From positions 1 to 54,492 of the forward strand of contig NZ_CANLNH010000021.1 of assembly GCF_947492535.1 (NCBI RefSeq): 54,492 bases of DNA, given 5' to 3'. The stretch is from an uncultured Dokdonia sp. GTDB lineage: Bacteria; Bacteroidota; Bacteroidia; Flavobacteriales; Flavobacteriaceae. Positions within the stretch are counted from its first letter, which is position 1; every line of letters begins with the position of its first letter. This document shows positions 1-7,588 of the stretch, one piece after another. Made by a program: the position numbers and the translations under genes. Under the pieces are notes generated by a model that had not been told where the DNA came from, ran no database searches, and worked only from the letters and a program-made list of their open reading frames with translations.

Positions 1-16
1 ACAATGATATCATTGT
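1..16. repeat. 16-bp perfect palindrome at window edge
   Basis: ACAATGATATCATTGT is its own reverse complement. It could be an operator or part of a terminator of a gene outside the window; the truncated context does not allow a choice. Confidence 0.4.
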
Positions 17-120
17 TCAGCTTTAATTAATAAATTTAATCCGTTAATAATCTGTATCGATTAGTTAGGACTAGACATAGGAGTGTTATTTTTTATGAAA
101 GTACCTATATAAATATCAAT

Positions 121-128
121 TAAATTTG
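121..128 (+). promoter_or_regulatory. Bacteroidota -7 box for the aminotransferase gene
   Basis: TAAATTTG matches the Bacteroidota housekeeping -7 consensus TAnnTTTG. It lies 30 bases before the ATG at 158, which supports that start. A short inverted repeat (TTGCATT/AATGCAA) overlaps the region just downstream and might be an operator. Confidence 0.5.
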
Positions 129-157
129 CATTTTTGTAATGCAAAAATAAAATTACT

Positions 158-1348
158 ATGCCAGCAATTTCTATGAAAGGGCAAATCATGCCTCAATCTC
201 CTATACGTAAGTTAGTACCTTATGCAGAAGCTGCAAAAGCCCGTGGAGTACAAATACACCATCTTAATATAGGACAACCTGATATAAAAACACCTCAAGT
301 AGCACTAGATGCTATAAAGAGTAATACTATAGACGTATTAGCATATTCACATAGTGCTGGTTTTGCTTCGTATAGAGATAAACTTGCTACGTATTATAAC
401 AAGAATGGTATAGAAGTTAGTTCGGAAGATATTATTGTAACTACGGGAGGTTCGGAAGCATTGCTTTTTGCAATGGGGAGTGTAACCGACCCTGGAGATC
501 AGATTATTATTCCAGAACCTTTTTATGCAAATTATAATGGTTTTGCAACAGCAAGTGGAGTAGAAGTAGTGCCAGTAATTTCAAATATTGATTCTGGTTT
601 TGCATTGCCTCCTATTGCAGATTTTGAAAAATTAATAACATCAAAAACAAAAGCGATTGTTATTTGTAACCCTGGAAATCCAACAGGATACTTATACAGT
701 GAAGAAGAGATAAAGCAATTGGCAGTACTCGTTAAAAAACATGACTTATTTTTAATTGCAGATGAGGTATACAGAGAATTCGCATATGATGGATTAAAAC
801 ATCATTCTGTCATGACACAACGCGACATCGATGCGCATACGATTATGATAGACTCTGTGTCAAAACGTTATTCTATGTGCGGTGCTCGTATAGGATGTAT
901 TGTAAGTAGAAATAAAGAGTTAATCGGTACTGCAATGAAATTTGCACAAGCACGTTTGAGTCCGCCTACATTTGCACAGTTAGCAAGTGAAGCGGCATTA
1001 GAAACGCCAACTTCATACTTTACAGATGTGATCGATGAGTATGTTTCTAGACGTAATACACTAGTTGAAGGACTTGGAACCATTCCTGGTGTAAAAGTAG
1101 CAAAGCCTAAAGGAGCCTTTTATTGTATTGCAGAATTACCTGTTGAAAACGCAGACGCTTTTGCGCAATGGTTACTAGAGTCTTTCCAATTTAATGGCAA
1201 GACAATTATGGTAGCCCCAGCAGCAGGGTTCTATTCTAGTGATGGCGTAGGTCTTAATCAAGTGCGTATTGCATATGTACTAGAAGAAAACTTATTAAAA
1301 GAAGCGGTAGAAATTTTACGCGAAGCTTTGCAACAGTACAAACCCTAA
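158..1348 (+). CDS. PLP-dependent class I/II aminotransferase
   Basis: This is a fold-type I pyridoxal-phosphate aminotransferase of the aspartate aminotransferase family, cytosolic, 396 residues (normal length). Visible motifs are the substrate-binding NPGNPTG at about residue 171, DEVYREF from Asp202 (the Asp pairs with the PLP pyridine nitrogen), and SVSKRY with Lys236 as the Schiff-base lysine, followed by GARIG. The C-terminal QVRIAYV supplies the carboxylate-binding Arg. The substrate is probably aspartate or another small amino acid, but sequence alone does not fix it. The ATG at 158 is preferred because a -7 box lies 30 bases upstream; an internal ATG at 173 is possible. murB follows after 3 bases, so the two are probably cotranscribed. 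Confidence 0.93.
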   Translation: MPAISMKGQIMPQSPIRKLVPYAEAAKARGVQIHHLNIGQPDIKTPQVALDAIKSNTIDVLAYSHSAGFASYRDKLATYYNKNGIEVSSEDIIVTTGGSEALLFAMGSVTDPGDQIIIPEPFYANYNGFATASGVEVVPVISNIDSGFALPPIADFEKLITSKTKAIVICNPGNPTGYLYSEEEIKQLAVLVKKHDLFLIADEVYREFAYDGLKHHSVMTQRDIDAHTIMIDSVSKRYSMCGARIGCIVSRNKELIGTAMKFAQARLSPPTFAQLASEAALETPTSYFTDVIDEYVSRRNTLVEGLGTIPGVKVAKPKGAFYCIAELPVENADAFAQWLLESFQFNGKTIMVAPAAGFYSSDGVGLNQVRIAYVLEENLLKEAVEILREALQQYKP

Positions 1349-1351
1349 TCT

Positions 1352-2371
1352 ATGAGTGAGCAAAAGAAGGTTTCTCTAAAAGAATACAATACGTTTGGCA
1401 TAGATGTACAGGCAGTAGCTATTTCATCTGTGACATCAGTAGCCGATTTACAACGTATTATTCAAGAAAAAGACCCTTCTGAATTGTTTGTTATTGGAGG
1501 CGGAAGCAATATGCTTTTAACAAAGGATATTGATAAACATGTTGTGCATATCCATATGAAAGGATATACTGTTGTTGATTTGCCTTGCGGCGAAAATGAA
1601 ATCTTACTCAATGTCGCTGGCGGTGAAAACTGGCATGACTTCGTATTGTATTGCATTGATAAAGGATATGGGGGTGTTGAAAACTTATCACTTATTCCTG
1701 GGAATGTGGGCACGGCACCTATTCAAAATATAGGCGCATATGGTGTCGAACTCAAAGATGTGTTTTATGAATGTGAAGCGGTGTCGAGAGCAAATGGAGA
1801 AATAAAGACCTTTTCACTTGAAGATTGTGCCTTTGGATATAGAGATTCTGTATTTAAAACCCTATTAAAAGATCAATATGTTATTACTTCAGTAACCTTT
1901 AGACTTACCACAAAAGAACATAAAGTCAAAACAGCATATGGAGCGATTGCAGATACATTGAAAGCACAAGGAATTGTAGCGCCTACTATAAAAGATGTAT
2001 CTGACGCAGTAATTAAAATACGTCAGGCTAAACTTCCAGATCCTAAAAAAATAGGCAATAGTGGAAGTTTCTTTAAAAATCCCGTTATATCGCAAGCAAC
2101 CTTTTCAGCGTTGCGTAAACAATATCCAGAGATTCCTTATTATCCAGTTGGTTCAAATCAAATTAAAGTGCCAGCGGGATGGCTTATAGAGCAAGCAGGG
2201 TTTAAAGGAAAACGTTTTGGTGATGCTGGTGTGCACGATAAACAAGCATTAGTATTGGTAAATCATGGAAATGCTTCAGGAAGTGAAATTTGGAATCTTG
2301 CACTAAAAGTTCAAGATGCAGTAAAAGAAAAATTCGGACTTACCATCACTCCAGAAGTGAATGTTTTTTAG
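1352..2371 (+). CDS. murB: UDP-N-acetylenolpyruvoylglucosamine reductase MurB
   Basis: MurB is the FAD- and NADPH-dependent enzyme that reduces UDP-GlcNAc-enolpyruvate to UDP-MurNAc in cytosolic peptidoglycan precursor synthesis. The 339 residues match the long type I (E. coli-like) form. Motifs in order: NTFGID near the N terminus, the FAD-binding VIGGGSNML, NLSLIPGNVGTAPIQNIGAYG, the YRDSVFK loop, and GNSGSFFKNP with the proton-donor serine at about residue 239. The C-terminal PAGWLIEQAG and GVHDKQALVLVN stretches are typical of the substrate-binding domain. It starts 3 bases after the aminotransferase stop and ends before a strong bidirectional hairpin. Confidence 0.97.
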   Translation: MSEQKKVSLKEYNTFGIDVQAVAISSVTSVADLQRIIQEKDPSELFVIGGGSNMLLTKDIDKHVVHIHMKGYTVVDLPCGENEILLNVAGGENWHDFVLYCIDKGYGGVENLSLIPGNVGTAPIQNIGAYGVELKDVFYECEAVSRANGEIKTFSLEDCAFGYRDSVFKTLLKDQYVITSVTFRLTTKEHKVKTAYGAIADTLKAQGIVAPTIKDVSDAVIKIRQAKLPDPKKIGNSGSFFKNPVISQATFSALRKQYPEIPYYPVGSNQIKVPAGWLIEQAGFKGKRFGDAGVHDKQALVLVNHGNASGSEIWNLALKVQDAVKEKFGLTITPEVNVF

Positions 2372-2399
2372 GAAACGATACATACATCATAAAAACAAG

Positions 2400-2436
2400 A
2401 ATAGCTCTATCAGTAAAATCTAATAGAGCTATTTTC
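2400..2436. terminator. Bidirectional terminator between murB and the fasciclin gene
   Basis: An 11-bp perfect stem (AATAGCTCTAT / ATAGAGCTATT) with a 12-base loop is followed by TTTT on the plus strand. It lies between convergent genes and can serve both. Confidence 0.75.
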
Positions 2437-2461
2437 ATATAAAGAGTACTTACCTAACTAT

Positions 2462-2971
2462 TTATTTAGGCAGCACGACGCTGTCTATTACATGGATAAC
2501 TCCATTAGAAGCTTTTAAATCTGTTCCTGAAATAATGGATGTATTTCCATTAGCATCTACTAAGACGACGTTGTCTCCTTTTAAAGAAGCGGTAAGTGTC
2601 CCTCCATTAACGGTTTTGATGGTAAATTTACCACCTCCTTTTTTAATGGCTGCAACGACATCGGCAGCTTTAAAATTGCCAGCTACTACATGATAGGTAA
2701 GAATAGATGCCAATTTACTTTTTGACTCCGGCTTTAAAAGGGATTCTAATGTTCCTTTTGGAAGCGCATCAAAAGCTGCGTTTGTAGGAGCAAATACGGT
2801 AAAAGGACCTTTGCCTTTAAGCGTGTTTACAAGGTCTGCGGCTTTTATTGCAGCAACTAGCGTAGTATGATCTTTAGAAGATAAAGCAACATCTACGATG
2901 TCAGATTGTGCAATAGATACTGTTGAAAAACAGAATGTTAACATGGTGAAGATTAAAACGATCTTTTTCAT
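2462..2971 (-). CDS. Secreted fasciclin (FAS1) domain protein
   Basis: A 169-residue secreted protein with a Sec signal peptide (hydrophobic run to about residue 20, then SIAQS) and one FAS1 domain filling the rest. The two conserved FAS1 boxes are present: FTVFAPTNAAFDALP (H1-like) and NGVIHVIDSVVLP at the C terminus (H2-like). FAS1 domains mediate adhesion or protein-protein contacts outside the cytoplasm; no catalytic role is expected. It is divergent from an ECF sigma/RskA anti-sigma pair with only 126 bases between them. In mycobacteria the SigK/RskA pair controls the FAS1 proteins MPT70 and MPT83, so this gene is a likely target of the neighbouring sigma factor (inference). Confidence 0.93.
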   Translation of the reverse strand: MKKIVLIFTMLTFCFSTVSIAQSDIVDVALSSKDHTTLVAAIKAADLVNTLKGKGPFTVFAPTNAAFDALPKGTLESLLKPESKSKLASILTYHVVAGNFKAADVVAAIKKGGGKFTIKTVNGGTLTASLKGDNVVLVDANGNTSIISGTDLKASNGVIHVIDSVVLPK

Positions 2972-3097
2972 AATAAATTTTGAATTGTTGAGTTAATAAT
3001 TAAAAAGTTGTTTTCATTTGTAATAGATACGCCGTAACTTTAAGCAATGGATTTCTATGCATTCACAAACTTTTGTTAAATCAAAACCAACCATTTT
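2972..3097. promoter_or_regulatory. Divergent promoter region, fasciclin and ECF sigma factor
   Basis: This 126-base AT-rich gap must hold the promoters of both divergent genes. No clear TAnnTTTG box is seen in either direction, which fits control by an alternative sigma factor, possibly the one encoded here. No individual site can be assigned. Confidence 0.4.
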
Positions 3098-3649
3098 TTG
3101 AAACCATTTATAGAACAACATATTATTGAGCTTCTCAAAGCTCAAGATGAACGTGCTATAGGATTACTATATGATCACTATGCAGATGCATTATTCGGCG
3201 TTGCTATAAAAGTGACAAAAGATGAGATGTTAGCACAAGATGTATTACAAGAATCTTTTGTGAAGATTTGGAAAAATGCACATAAATATGATGCCAGTAA
3301 GGCGCGTCTTTTTACATGGCTTTTTCGCGTAGTTCAAAATACAGCCATAGATGCTGTAAGAAGTAGACAAAGAAAGACAACAAAAGAAATCCAAATAGAA
3401 GAATCTAACGTATATAGTATACCAAGCACAACGTTTGCAATAGAACATCTTGACATCGCATCGCATGCTGGAGGTCTTGAAGATAAATATAGAGTCGTAA
3501 TAGACGCACTATTTTTTCAAGGCATGACGCAGCAAGAAGCTAGTGACGAGTTAAATATCCCACTAGGAACTGTAAAATCAAGATTAAAAATAGGTTTAAG
3601 AGAATTACGCAAGCTTTTTGGTATAGTGATTGTATTTTTGACGATATGA
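3098..3649 (+). CDS. ECF RNA polymerase sigma factor, SigK-like by context
   Basis: A 183-residue extracytoplasmic-function sigma-70 factor. Region 2 spans about residues 20-85 (LLYDHYADAL, DVLQESFVKIWKNA, FTWLFRVVQNTAIDAVR). Region 4 spans about 120-175, with the helix-turn-helix MTQQEASDELNIPLGTVKSR. No ATG fits the N terminus of region 2, so the TTG at 3098 is taken as start; this is the least certain point. The stop overlaps the anti-sigma start by 4 bases (ATGA), giving translational coupling. The RskA-type partner and the divergent fasciclin gene point to a SigK-like role. The activating signal is unknown. Confidence 0.9.
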   Translation: MKPFIEQHIIELLKAQDERAIGLLYDHYADALFGVAIKVTKDEMLAQDVLQESFVKIWKNAHKYDASKARLFTWLFRVVQNTAIDAVRSRQRKTTKEIQIEESNVYSIPSTTFAIEHLDIASHAGGLEDKYRVVIDALFFQGMTQQEASDELNIPLGTVKSRLKIGLRELRKLFGIVIVFLTI

Positions 3650-4410
3650 ATGAGAGAGTAAAGATATTTTTAGATGGTGATTTGCTGGAGCGCTACTTAA
3701 TGGACGCCACTTCCCCTATGGAGTCTAAAGAGGTAGAGCATTATATAGAGAAATATCCAGAGGTAAAGAAAACCTATATAGAATTGCAAGAGAATCTAGA
3801 GGAGTATGCTACATCGTATGCAGTACCCGCACCTCTAGAACTCAAAGAAAGCATTTTAAAGCAAATCCAATCAAAACCTAAGCCTAAAGCATCAACCCCG
3901 ATACTTGCAATTACAGCATGTGCCGCGACGATTCTTTTTGGGATTATGACGTTTATGATTTGGAGACAAAACCAAGAATTACTAAACGATAGAAGGTTAA
4001 CTACAGAACTTATAGAAGACCTAAATGAAGATATTGTTTCTAATAGAGAGACTCTTCAATCTGTAGAAGAACAGTTTATGATTCTTAATAATTCGTCTAC
4101 AGAAAAATACGTGTTACGAGGAAACACGAAGGCTAGAAAACTAGAAACCGTTGCCTATGTAAATATGCTTGAGAAGAAATCATATGTACACGTAGTAGCA
4201 CTACCTGAATTACCTGACGACCAAGTATATCAAATGTGGGCAGGCGTAGATGGACATATGGTGCCCTTGGATATTCTTAAGATTACCAAAGAAAACTTAG
4301 TGGAAATTCCATATGAAGAACGTATGGCGAGTCTTAATATTACCATAGAGCCAAAAGGTGGTAGTCAAGAAGCGACTGTAGACAATTTAGTGGCTAATAT
4401 CTCCTTCTAA
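3646..4410 (+). CDS. RskA-type membrane anti-sigma factor
   Basis: A 254-residue single-pass membrane protein. Residues 1-80 are a cytosolic helical region resembling anti-sigma zinc-finger-like N termini, but without the usual Cys/His zinc ligands. A transmembrane helix follows at about 84-105 (ILAITACAATILFGIMTFMIW), then a coiled-coil stretch, then an RskA-like extracytoplasmic domain from about 150 with YVHVVALPELPDDQVYQMWAG and the C-terminal LNITIEPKGGSQEAT. It would hold the upstream sigma factor at the membrane until a signal, by analogy usually regulated proteolysis, releases it. The 4-base overlap with the sigma gene supports the pairing. Confidence 0.87.
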   Translation: MNERVKIFLDGDLLERYLMDATSPMESKEVEHYIEKYPEVKKTYIELQENLEEYATSYAVPAPLELKESILKQIQSKPKPKASTPILAITACAATILFGIMTFMIWRQNQELLNDRRLTTELIEDLNEDIVSNRETLQSVEEQFMILNNSSTEKYVLRGNTKARKLETVAYVNMLEKKSYVHVVALPELPDDQVYQMWAGVDGHMVPLDILKITKENLVEIPYEERMASLNITIEPKGGSQEATVDNLVANISF

Positions 4411-4450
4411 TTTTATGTTTTTTTAAAGGATTCGTCTTTTAGAATCTTTG

Positions 4451-4458
4451 TATATTTG
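4451..4458 (+). promoter_or_regulatory. -7 box for the 4474-9145 operon
   Basis: TATATTTG fits TAnnTTTG and lies 15 bases before the ATG at 4474. It rules out the in-frame TTG at 4456 as start, because that codon lies inside the promoter. Confidence 0.6.
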
Positions 4459-4473
4459 CATAAAATATATCCT

Positions 4474-4671
4474 ATGAAATTACTACTTCTTACATTAGGA
4501 CTTTTAAGCCTTGCCGTTGCAGGAATTGCAATAAAAATTTGGGCAAAAAAAGACGGTAAATTTGCTGGAACTTGTGCAAGCCAAAGCCCTTTCCTGAATA
4601 AAGAAGGGGAAGCATGTGGGATGTGTGGTAAATTACCTTCAGAAATGGGTGATTGCAAGAATGATCAGTAA
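4474..4671 (+). CDS. Small Cys-rich membrane or secreted protein
   Basis: A 65-residue protein with an N-terminal hydrophobic segment (about residues 2-24, LLLLTLGLLSLAVAGIAI), then a short exported tail with four cysteines (GTCASQS, EACGMCGK, GDC). The tail could form two disulfides or bind a metal. I do not recognise a characterised family; short proteins of this type are usually called membrane or secreted proteins in Flavobacteriia. The ATG at 4474 is chosen because a -7 box occupies the region of the upstream in-frame TTG. It leads an operon with a glycosyltransferase 12 bases downstream. Confidence 0.7.
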   Translation: MKLLLLTLGLLSLAVAGIAIKIWAKKDGKFAGTCASQSPFLNKEGEACGMCGKLPSEMGDCKNDQ

Positions 4672-4683
4672 TCGCTGACGCTA

Positions 4684-5799
4684 TTGGAAGTACTATTCAC
4701 GTATTTATTTTATGTTTTTATAGGAGCAGTAGCTATTAATGTATGCTACTATATATTCTTTTATGGCTTTGCTTTCGCGAAAGCAAAAAAAAACAAACCC
4801 TCATACCTTCCTCCTGTATCTGTTATTGTATGCTCAAAAAATGAAGCCGAAAATTTACGCAAGAATATACCTCATTGGTTAGCACAGAAATACTCCAATT
4901 TCGAACTTGTCTTAATTAATGATGCTTCAAGAGACGAAACAAAAGATGTGATCGAAGAATTTGCAGCACAACACCCTAATATTGTACAAGTGCATGTAGA
5001 AAATAATGAAGCCTTTTGGGGAAGTAAAAAATATGCACTTACCTTAGGTATTAAGAAGGCAAGCTATGAGCATTTGCTTTTTACAGATGCCGATTGTTAT
5101 CCAACATCAGAGTATTGGATACAGGAAATGGCAAATCACTTCACAGGAAAGAAAGAATTGATTTTAGGATATGGTGCCTATGAAAAGATAAAAGGATCTT
5201 GGCTTAATACATTAATTCGTTATGAAACGGTACTTACGGCTATGCAATATTATAGTTATGCTATTGCTGGCAGACCGTATATGGGAGTAGGTCGTAATCT
5301 CGCATACACAACGCATCTATTTTATGAGCAACGTGGGTTTATCGATCACATGAAGGTGCAAAGTGGTGATGACGATCTGTTTGTAAATCAAGCTGGAACA
5401 AAAGAAAATACAGCTATCAACTTTCATCCCGATAGTGTTACTGTATCTACTCCTAAGAAAACTTTTTCAGAATGGTATATCCAAAAACGCAGGCATGTGA
5501 GTACAGCATCCCACTATCGTTTTAGAGATAAATTCTTTTTAGGATTGTTTTATATAAGTCAGTTGTTATTTTTTGTAATGGCTATATTGATGCTGAGTAT
5601 ACAGTATAAATGGGAATGGGTTCTTGGAGCTATCGGATTACGATATCTTTTTTCATGGATTGCCATTGGAGTGAGTGCTCATAAGCTTAAAGAAAAAGAT
5701 GTCGCATTTTTATATCCGATTAACGAACTATTTTTATTATTTTTCCAATTGAGTATCTTTATCACAAACTTGATCTCAAAACCGAATCGTTGGAAATAA
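4684..5799 (+). CDS. Membrane-bound family 2 glycosyltransferase
   Basis: A 371-residue GT2 enzyme with a GT-A fold: N-terminal membrane helix (about 5-30), PPVSVIVCSKNEAENL at the start of the nucleotide-sugar domain, the LVLINDASRDET loop, FTDADCYP as the DXD-type metal site, SGDDDLFVNQ as the catalytic acidic region, and an IQKRRHVSTA motif related to the QxxRW acceptor site. Several membrane helices end the protein. It probably transfers a sugar to a lipid or cell-surface polymer at the inner membrane; the product is unknown. The start is TTG, since no in-frame ATG precedes the first helix. A palindrome of the window-wide family lies in frame near residue 30 (AFAKA). It overlaps the next gene by 10 bases. 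Confidence 0.88.
   Translation: MEVLFTYLFYVFIGAVAINVCYYIFFYGFAFAKAKKNKPSYLPPVSVIVCSKNEAENLRKNIPHWLAQKYSNFELVLINDASRDETKDVIEEFAAQHPNIVQVHVENNEAFWGSKKYALTLGIKKASYEHLLFTDADCYPTSEYWIQEMANHFTGKKELILGYGAYEKIKGSWLNTLIRYETVLTAMQYYSYAIAGRPYMGVGRNLAYTTHLFYEQRGFIDHMKVQSGDDDLFVNQAGTKENTAINFHPDSVTVSTPKKTFSEWYIQKRRHVSTASHYRFRDKFFLGLFYISQLLFFVMAILMLSIQYKWEWVLGAIGLRYLFSWIAIGVSAHKLKEKDVAFLYPINELFLLFFQLSIFITNLISKPNRWK
4771..4784. repeat. TTTCGCGAAA palindrome, copy 1 (in gene)
   Basis: GCTTTCGCGAAAGC inside the glycosyltransferase gene, read in frame as Ala-Phe-Ala-Lys-Ala at the membrane/cytosol boundary. Confidence 0.85.
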
Positions 5800-6356
5800 A
5801 ACCCAGTACAATTCTTTCTGAAATAGAAAAAGCAAAAGAAGGCAAACAAAGTGCTTATAATTTTTTGTTGAATACCTTCTGGAATGAAGTTTATAAATTT
5901 CAGTTAAAGCGTACGAATGATGAGTATGAAGCAGAAGAGATCACCATTCAGACATTTTCAAAAGCCTTTGATAAAATAGCCACCTATAAAAAACAATATA
6001 AGTTTAATACATGGCTTATTACAATTTCTAAGAATATTCATATAGATCTCTTAAGAAAACGAGAGTCTTCGATTCGATCTCAAATTACAAGAAAAGAAGA
6101 CGGAGTCTATAAAATACCTGATGAGAATCCTACTCCAGAAGATGCATTGATTAAAGAACAAAATCTGACACAGCTCTTACGTTATATAAAGATGTTAAAG
6201 CCTCATTATCAGGAAATGATCAATTTGCGATATTTTCAGGAGATGAGTTATAAAGAGATGGAAGAAACGCTTGGGGAGTCTATGAATAATGTAAAAGTAA
6301 AACTACTTAGAGCAAGGAGGCTTCTTGCAGATATTATTCAAAAAGCAGAAGGATGA
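5790..6356 (+). CDS. ECF RNA polymerase sigma factor
   Basis: A 188-residue ECF sigma factor. Region 2 covers about residues 20-90 (FLLNTFWNEVYKF, EAEEITIQTFSKAF, FNTWLITISKNIHIDLLRKR). Region 4 covers about 125-185 (MINLRYFQEMSYKEMEETL, then VKVKLLRARRLL). The TTG start lies inside the end of the glycosyltransferase gene (10-base overlap), and the stop overlaps the next start by 4 bases. It is therefore translated as part of an operon with a glycosyltransferase, an Nramp-like transporter and a rhomboid protease. No anti-sigma gene is adjacent, which is unusual. The target regulon is unknown. Confidence 0.9.
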   Translation: MEIKPSTILSEIEKAKEGKQSAYNFLLNTFWNEVYKFQLKRTNDEYEAEEITIQTFSKAFDKIATYKKQYKFNTWLITISKNIHIDLLRKRESSIRSQITRKEDGVYKIPDENPTPEDALIKEQNLTQLLRYIKMLKPHYQEMINLRYFQEMSYKEMEETLGESMNNVKVKLLRARRLLADIIQKAEG

Positions 6357-7588
6357 GTGGTATTTCTCTAAAAAAATTAGGTCCAGGACTTCTTTTTGCA
6401 GGAGCCGCTATAGGAGTTTCTCACTTAGTGCAAAGTACAAAAGCTGGGGGTTACTATGGCTTTGGTTTATTATGGGCATTAGTACTTATTAATATTATAA
6501 AATATCCTTCATTTCAGTTTGGGCCTAGATATGCAGCAGCTACTGGGAATAGTTTATTACATGGGTATTTTAAGTTAGGGAAAGGAGTTCTTATTACCTA
6601 TTTCATTTTGTCGTTACTTACCATGTTTACAATACAGACTGCAGTAACTATAGTAACTGCGGGATTAGCTGTACAACTTTTCGGACTGGATTGGGATATT
6701 GCTGTTTGGAGTGTGATGATTACCCTATTTTGTGCAGCAATTTTAGCATTAGGACGTTATAAGCTTTTAGATAATCTGATGAAAGTAATTATCTTAGTCT
6801 TAACGGTGAGTACATTGTTTGCTGTCTTATTTGCTTTTCGCGAAAGCATAGCCACAGAGGGCATGGGTTCTTCTGATGGTTTGATACAATTACTACCAAC
6901 GGATGCTGCGGGAATTGCTTTTTTAATAGCCTTTATGGGATGGATGCCCGCCCCTTTAGATATTTCGATTTTCCATTCTTTATGGACTGTAGAAAAAGGA
7001 AAAACTCAAAAAAATGATGTAAAAACATCGCTTTTTGACTTTAATGTTGGCTACCTAGGAACTGTAGTCTTAGGAATATGTTTTGTAACGCTCGGTGCAT
7101 TAGTAATGTTTGGAAGTGGTGATACATTTTCTGATAAAGGAGGTGTTTTTGCAGGACAACTTATTAGTGTGTATACGACAAGTTTAGGAGATTGGGCAAC
7201 GATTCTTATAGGTGTTGCTGCTTTTACAACAATGTTTAGTACCACCTTAACTACGCTAGATGCATCTCCTAGAGCGATGTCTACTGCTACTAACCTTTTA
7301 GGGGTAAAACGTATTTTTAAAAGCTATCTATTTTGGTTGATTTTACTGATTATAGGTACCTGTATTATTCTTTTCTTTTTCGTGAGTGAAATGGGACTAT
7401 TGATCAAAGTGGCAACGATATTATCCTTTTTGACAGCGCCATTCTATGCGATTTGTAATTATTTAGTTTTTAAAGATGCAGATGTTCCTGAAAAAGCGAG
7501 GTTGGGTCTTCCTATGAAGGTTTATAGTATTGTGAGTATTCTGCTTTTAATCGCTTTTAGTGGATGGTATGTGAGTACGTTGTTCTAG
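6353..7588 (+). CDS. Nramp-family-like transporter lacking the canonical metal motif
   Basis: A 411-residue polytopic protein with about 11 membrane helices and the overall Nramp (MntH) plan: GPGLLFAGAAIGVSH in helix 1 and FMGWMPAPLDIS in helix 6. Classical Nramps carry DPGN in helix 1 and MPH in helix 6 to bind Mn2+ or Fe2+. Here the helix 1 site reads GVSHLVQS, so the Asp and Asn ligands are absent, and helix 6 reads MPAP. Substrate and ion coupling may therefore differ, and naming it MntH would be unsafe. It overlaps the sigma gene by 4 bases and abuts the rhomboid gene. A copy of the TTTCGCGAAA palindrome is translated in frame (AFRES). Confidence 0.8.
   Translation: MSGISLKKLGPGLLFAGAAIGVSHLVQSTKAGGYYGFGLLWALVLINIIKYPSFQFGPRYAAATGNSLLHGYFKLGKGVLITYFILSLLTMFTIQTAVTIVTAGLAVQLFGLDWDIAVWSVMITLFCAAILALGRYKLLDNLMKVIILVLTVSTLFAVLFAFRESIATEGMGSSDGLIQLLPTDAAGIAFLIAFMGWMPAPLDISIFHSLWTVEKGKTQKNDVKTSLFDFNVGYLGTVVLGICFVTLGALVMFGSGDTFSDKGGVFAGQLISVYTTSLGDWATILIGVAAFTTMFSTTLTTLDASPRAMSTATNLLGVKRIFKSYLFWLILLIIGTCIILFFFVSEMGLLIKVATILSFLTAPFYAICNYLVFKDADVPEKARLGLPMKVYSIVSILLLIAFSGWYVSTLF
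6833..6847. repeat. TTTCGCGAAA palindrome, copy 2 (in gene)
   Basis: GCTTTTCGCGAAAGC inside the Nramp-like gene; core at 6836-6845, read in frame as Ala-Phe-Arg-Glu-Ser. Confidence 0.8.

Noticed and set aside
4456-4473. Upstream TTG start for the small Cys-rich protein
   Set aside because: The TTG lies within the -7 box TATATTTG, so it would not be transcribed.
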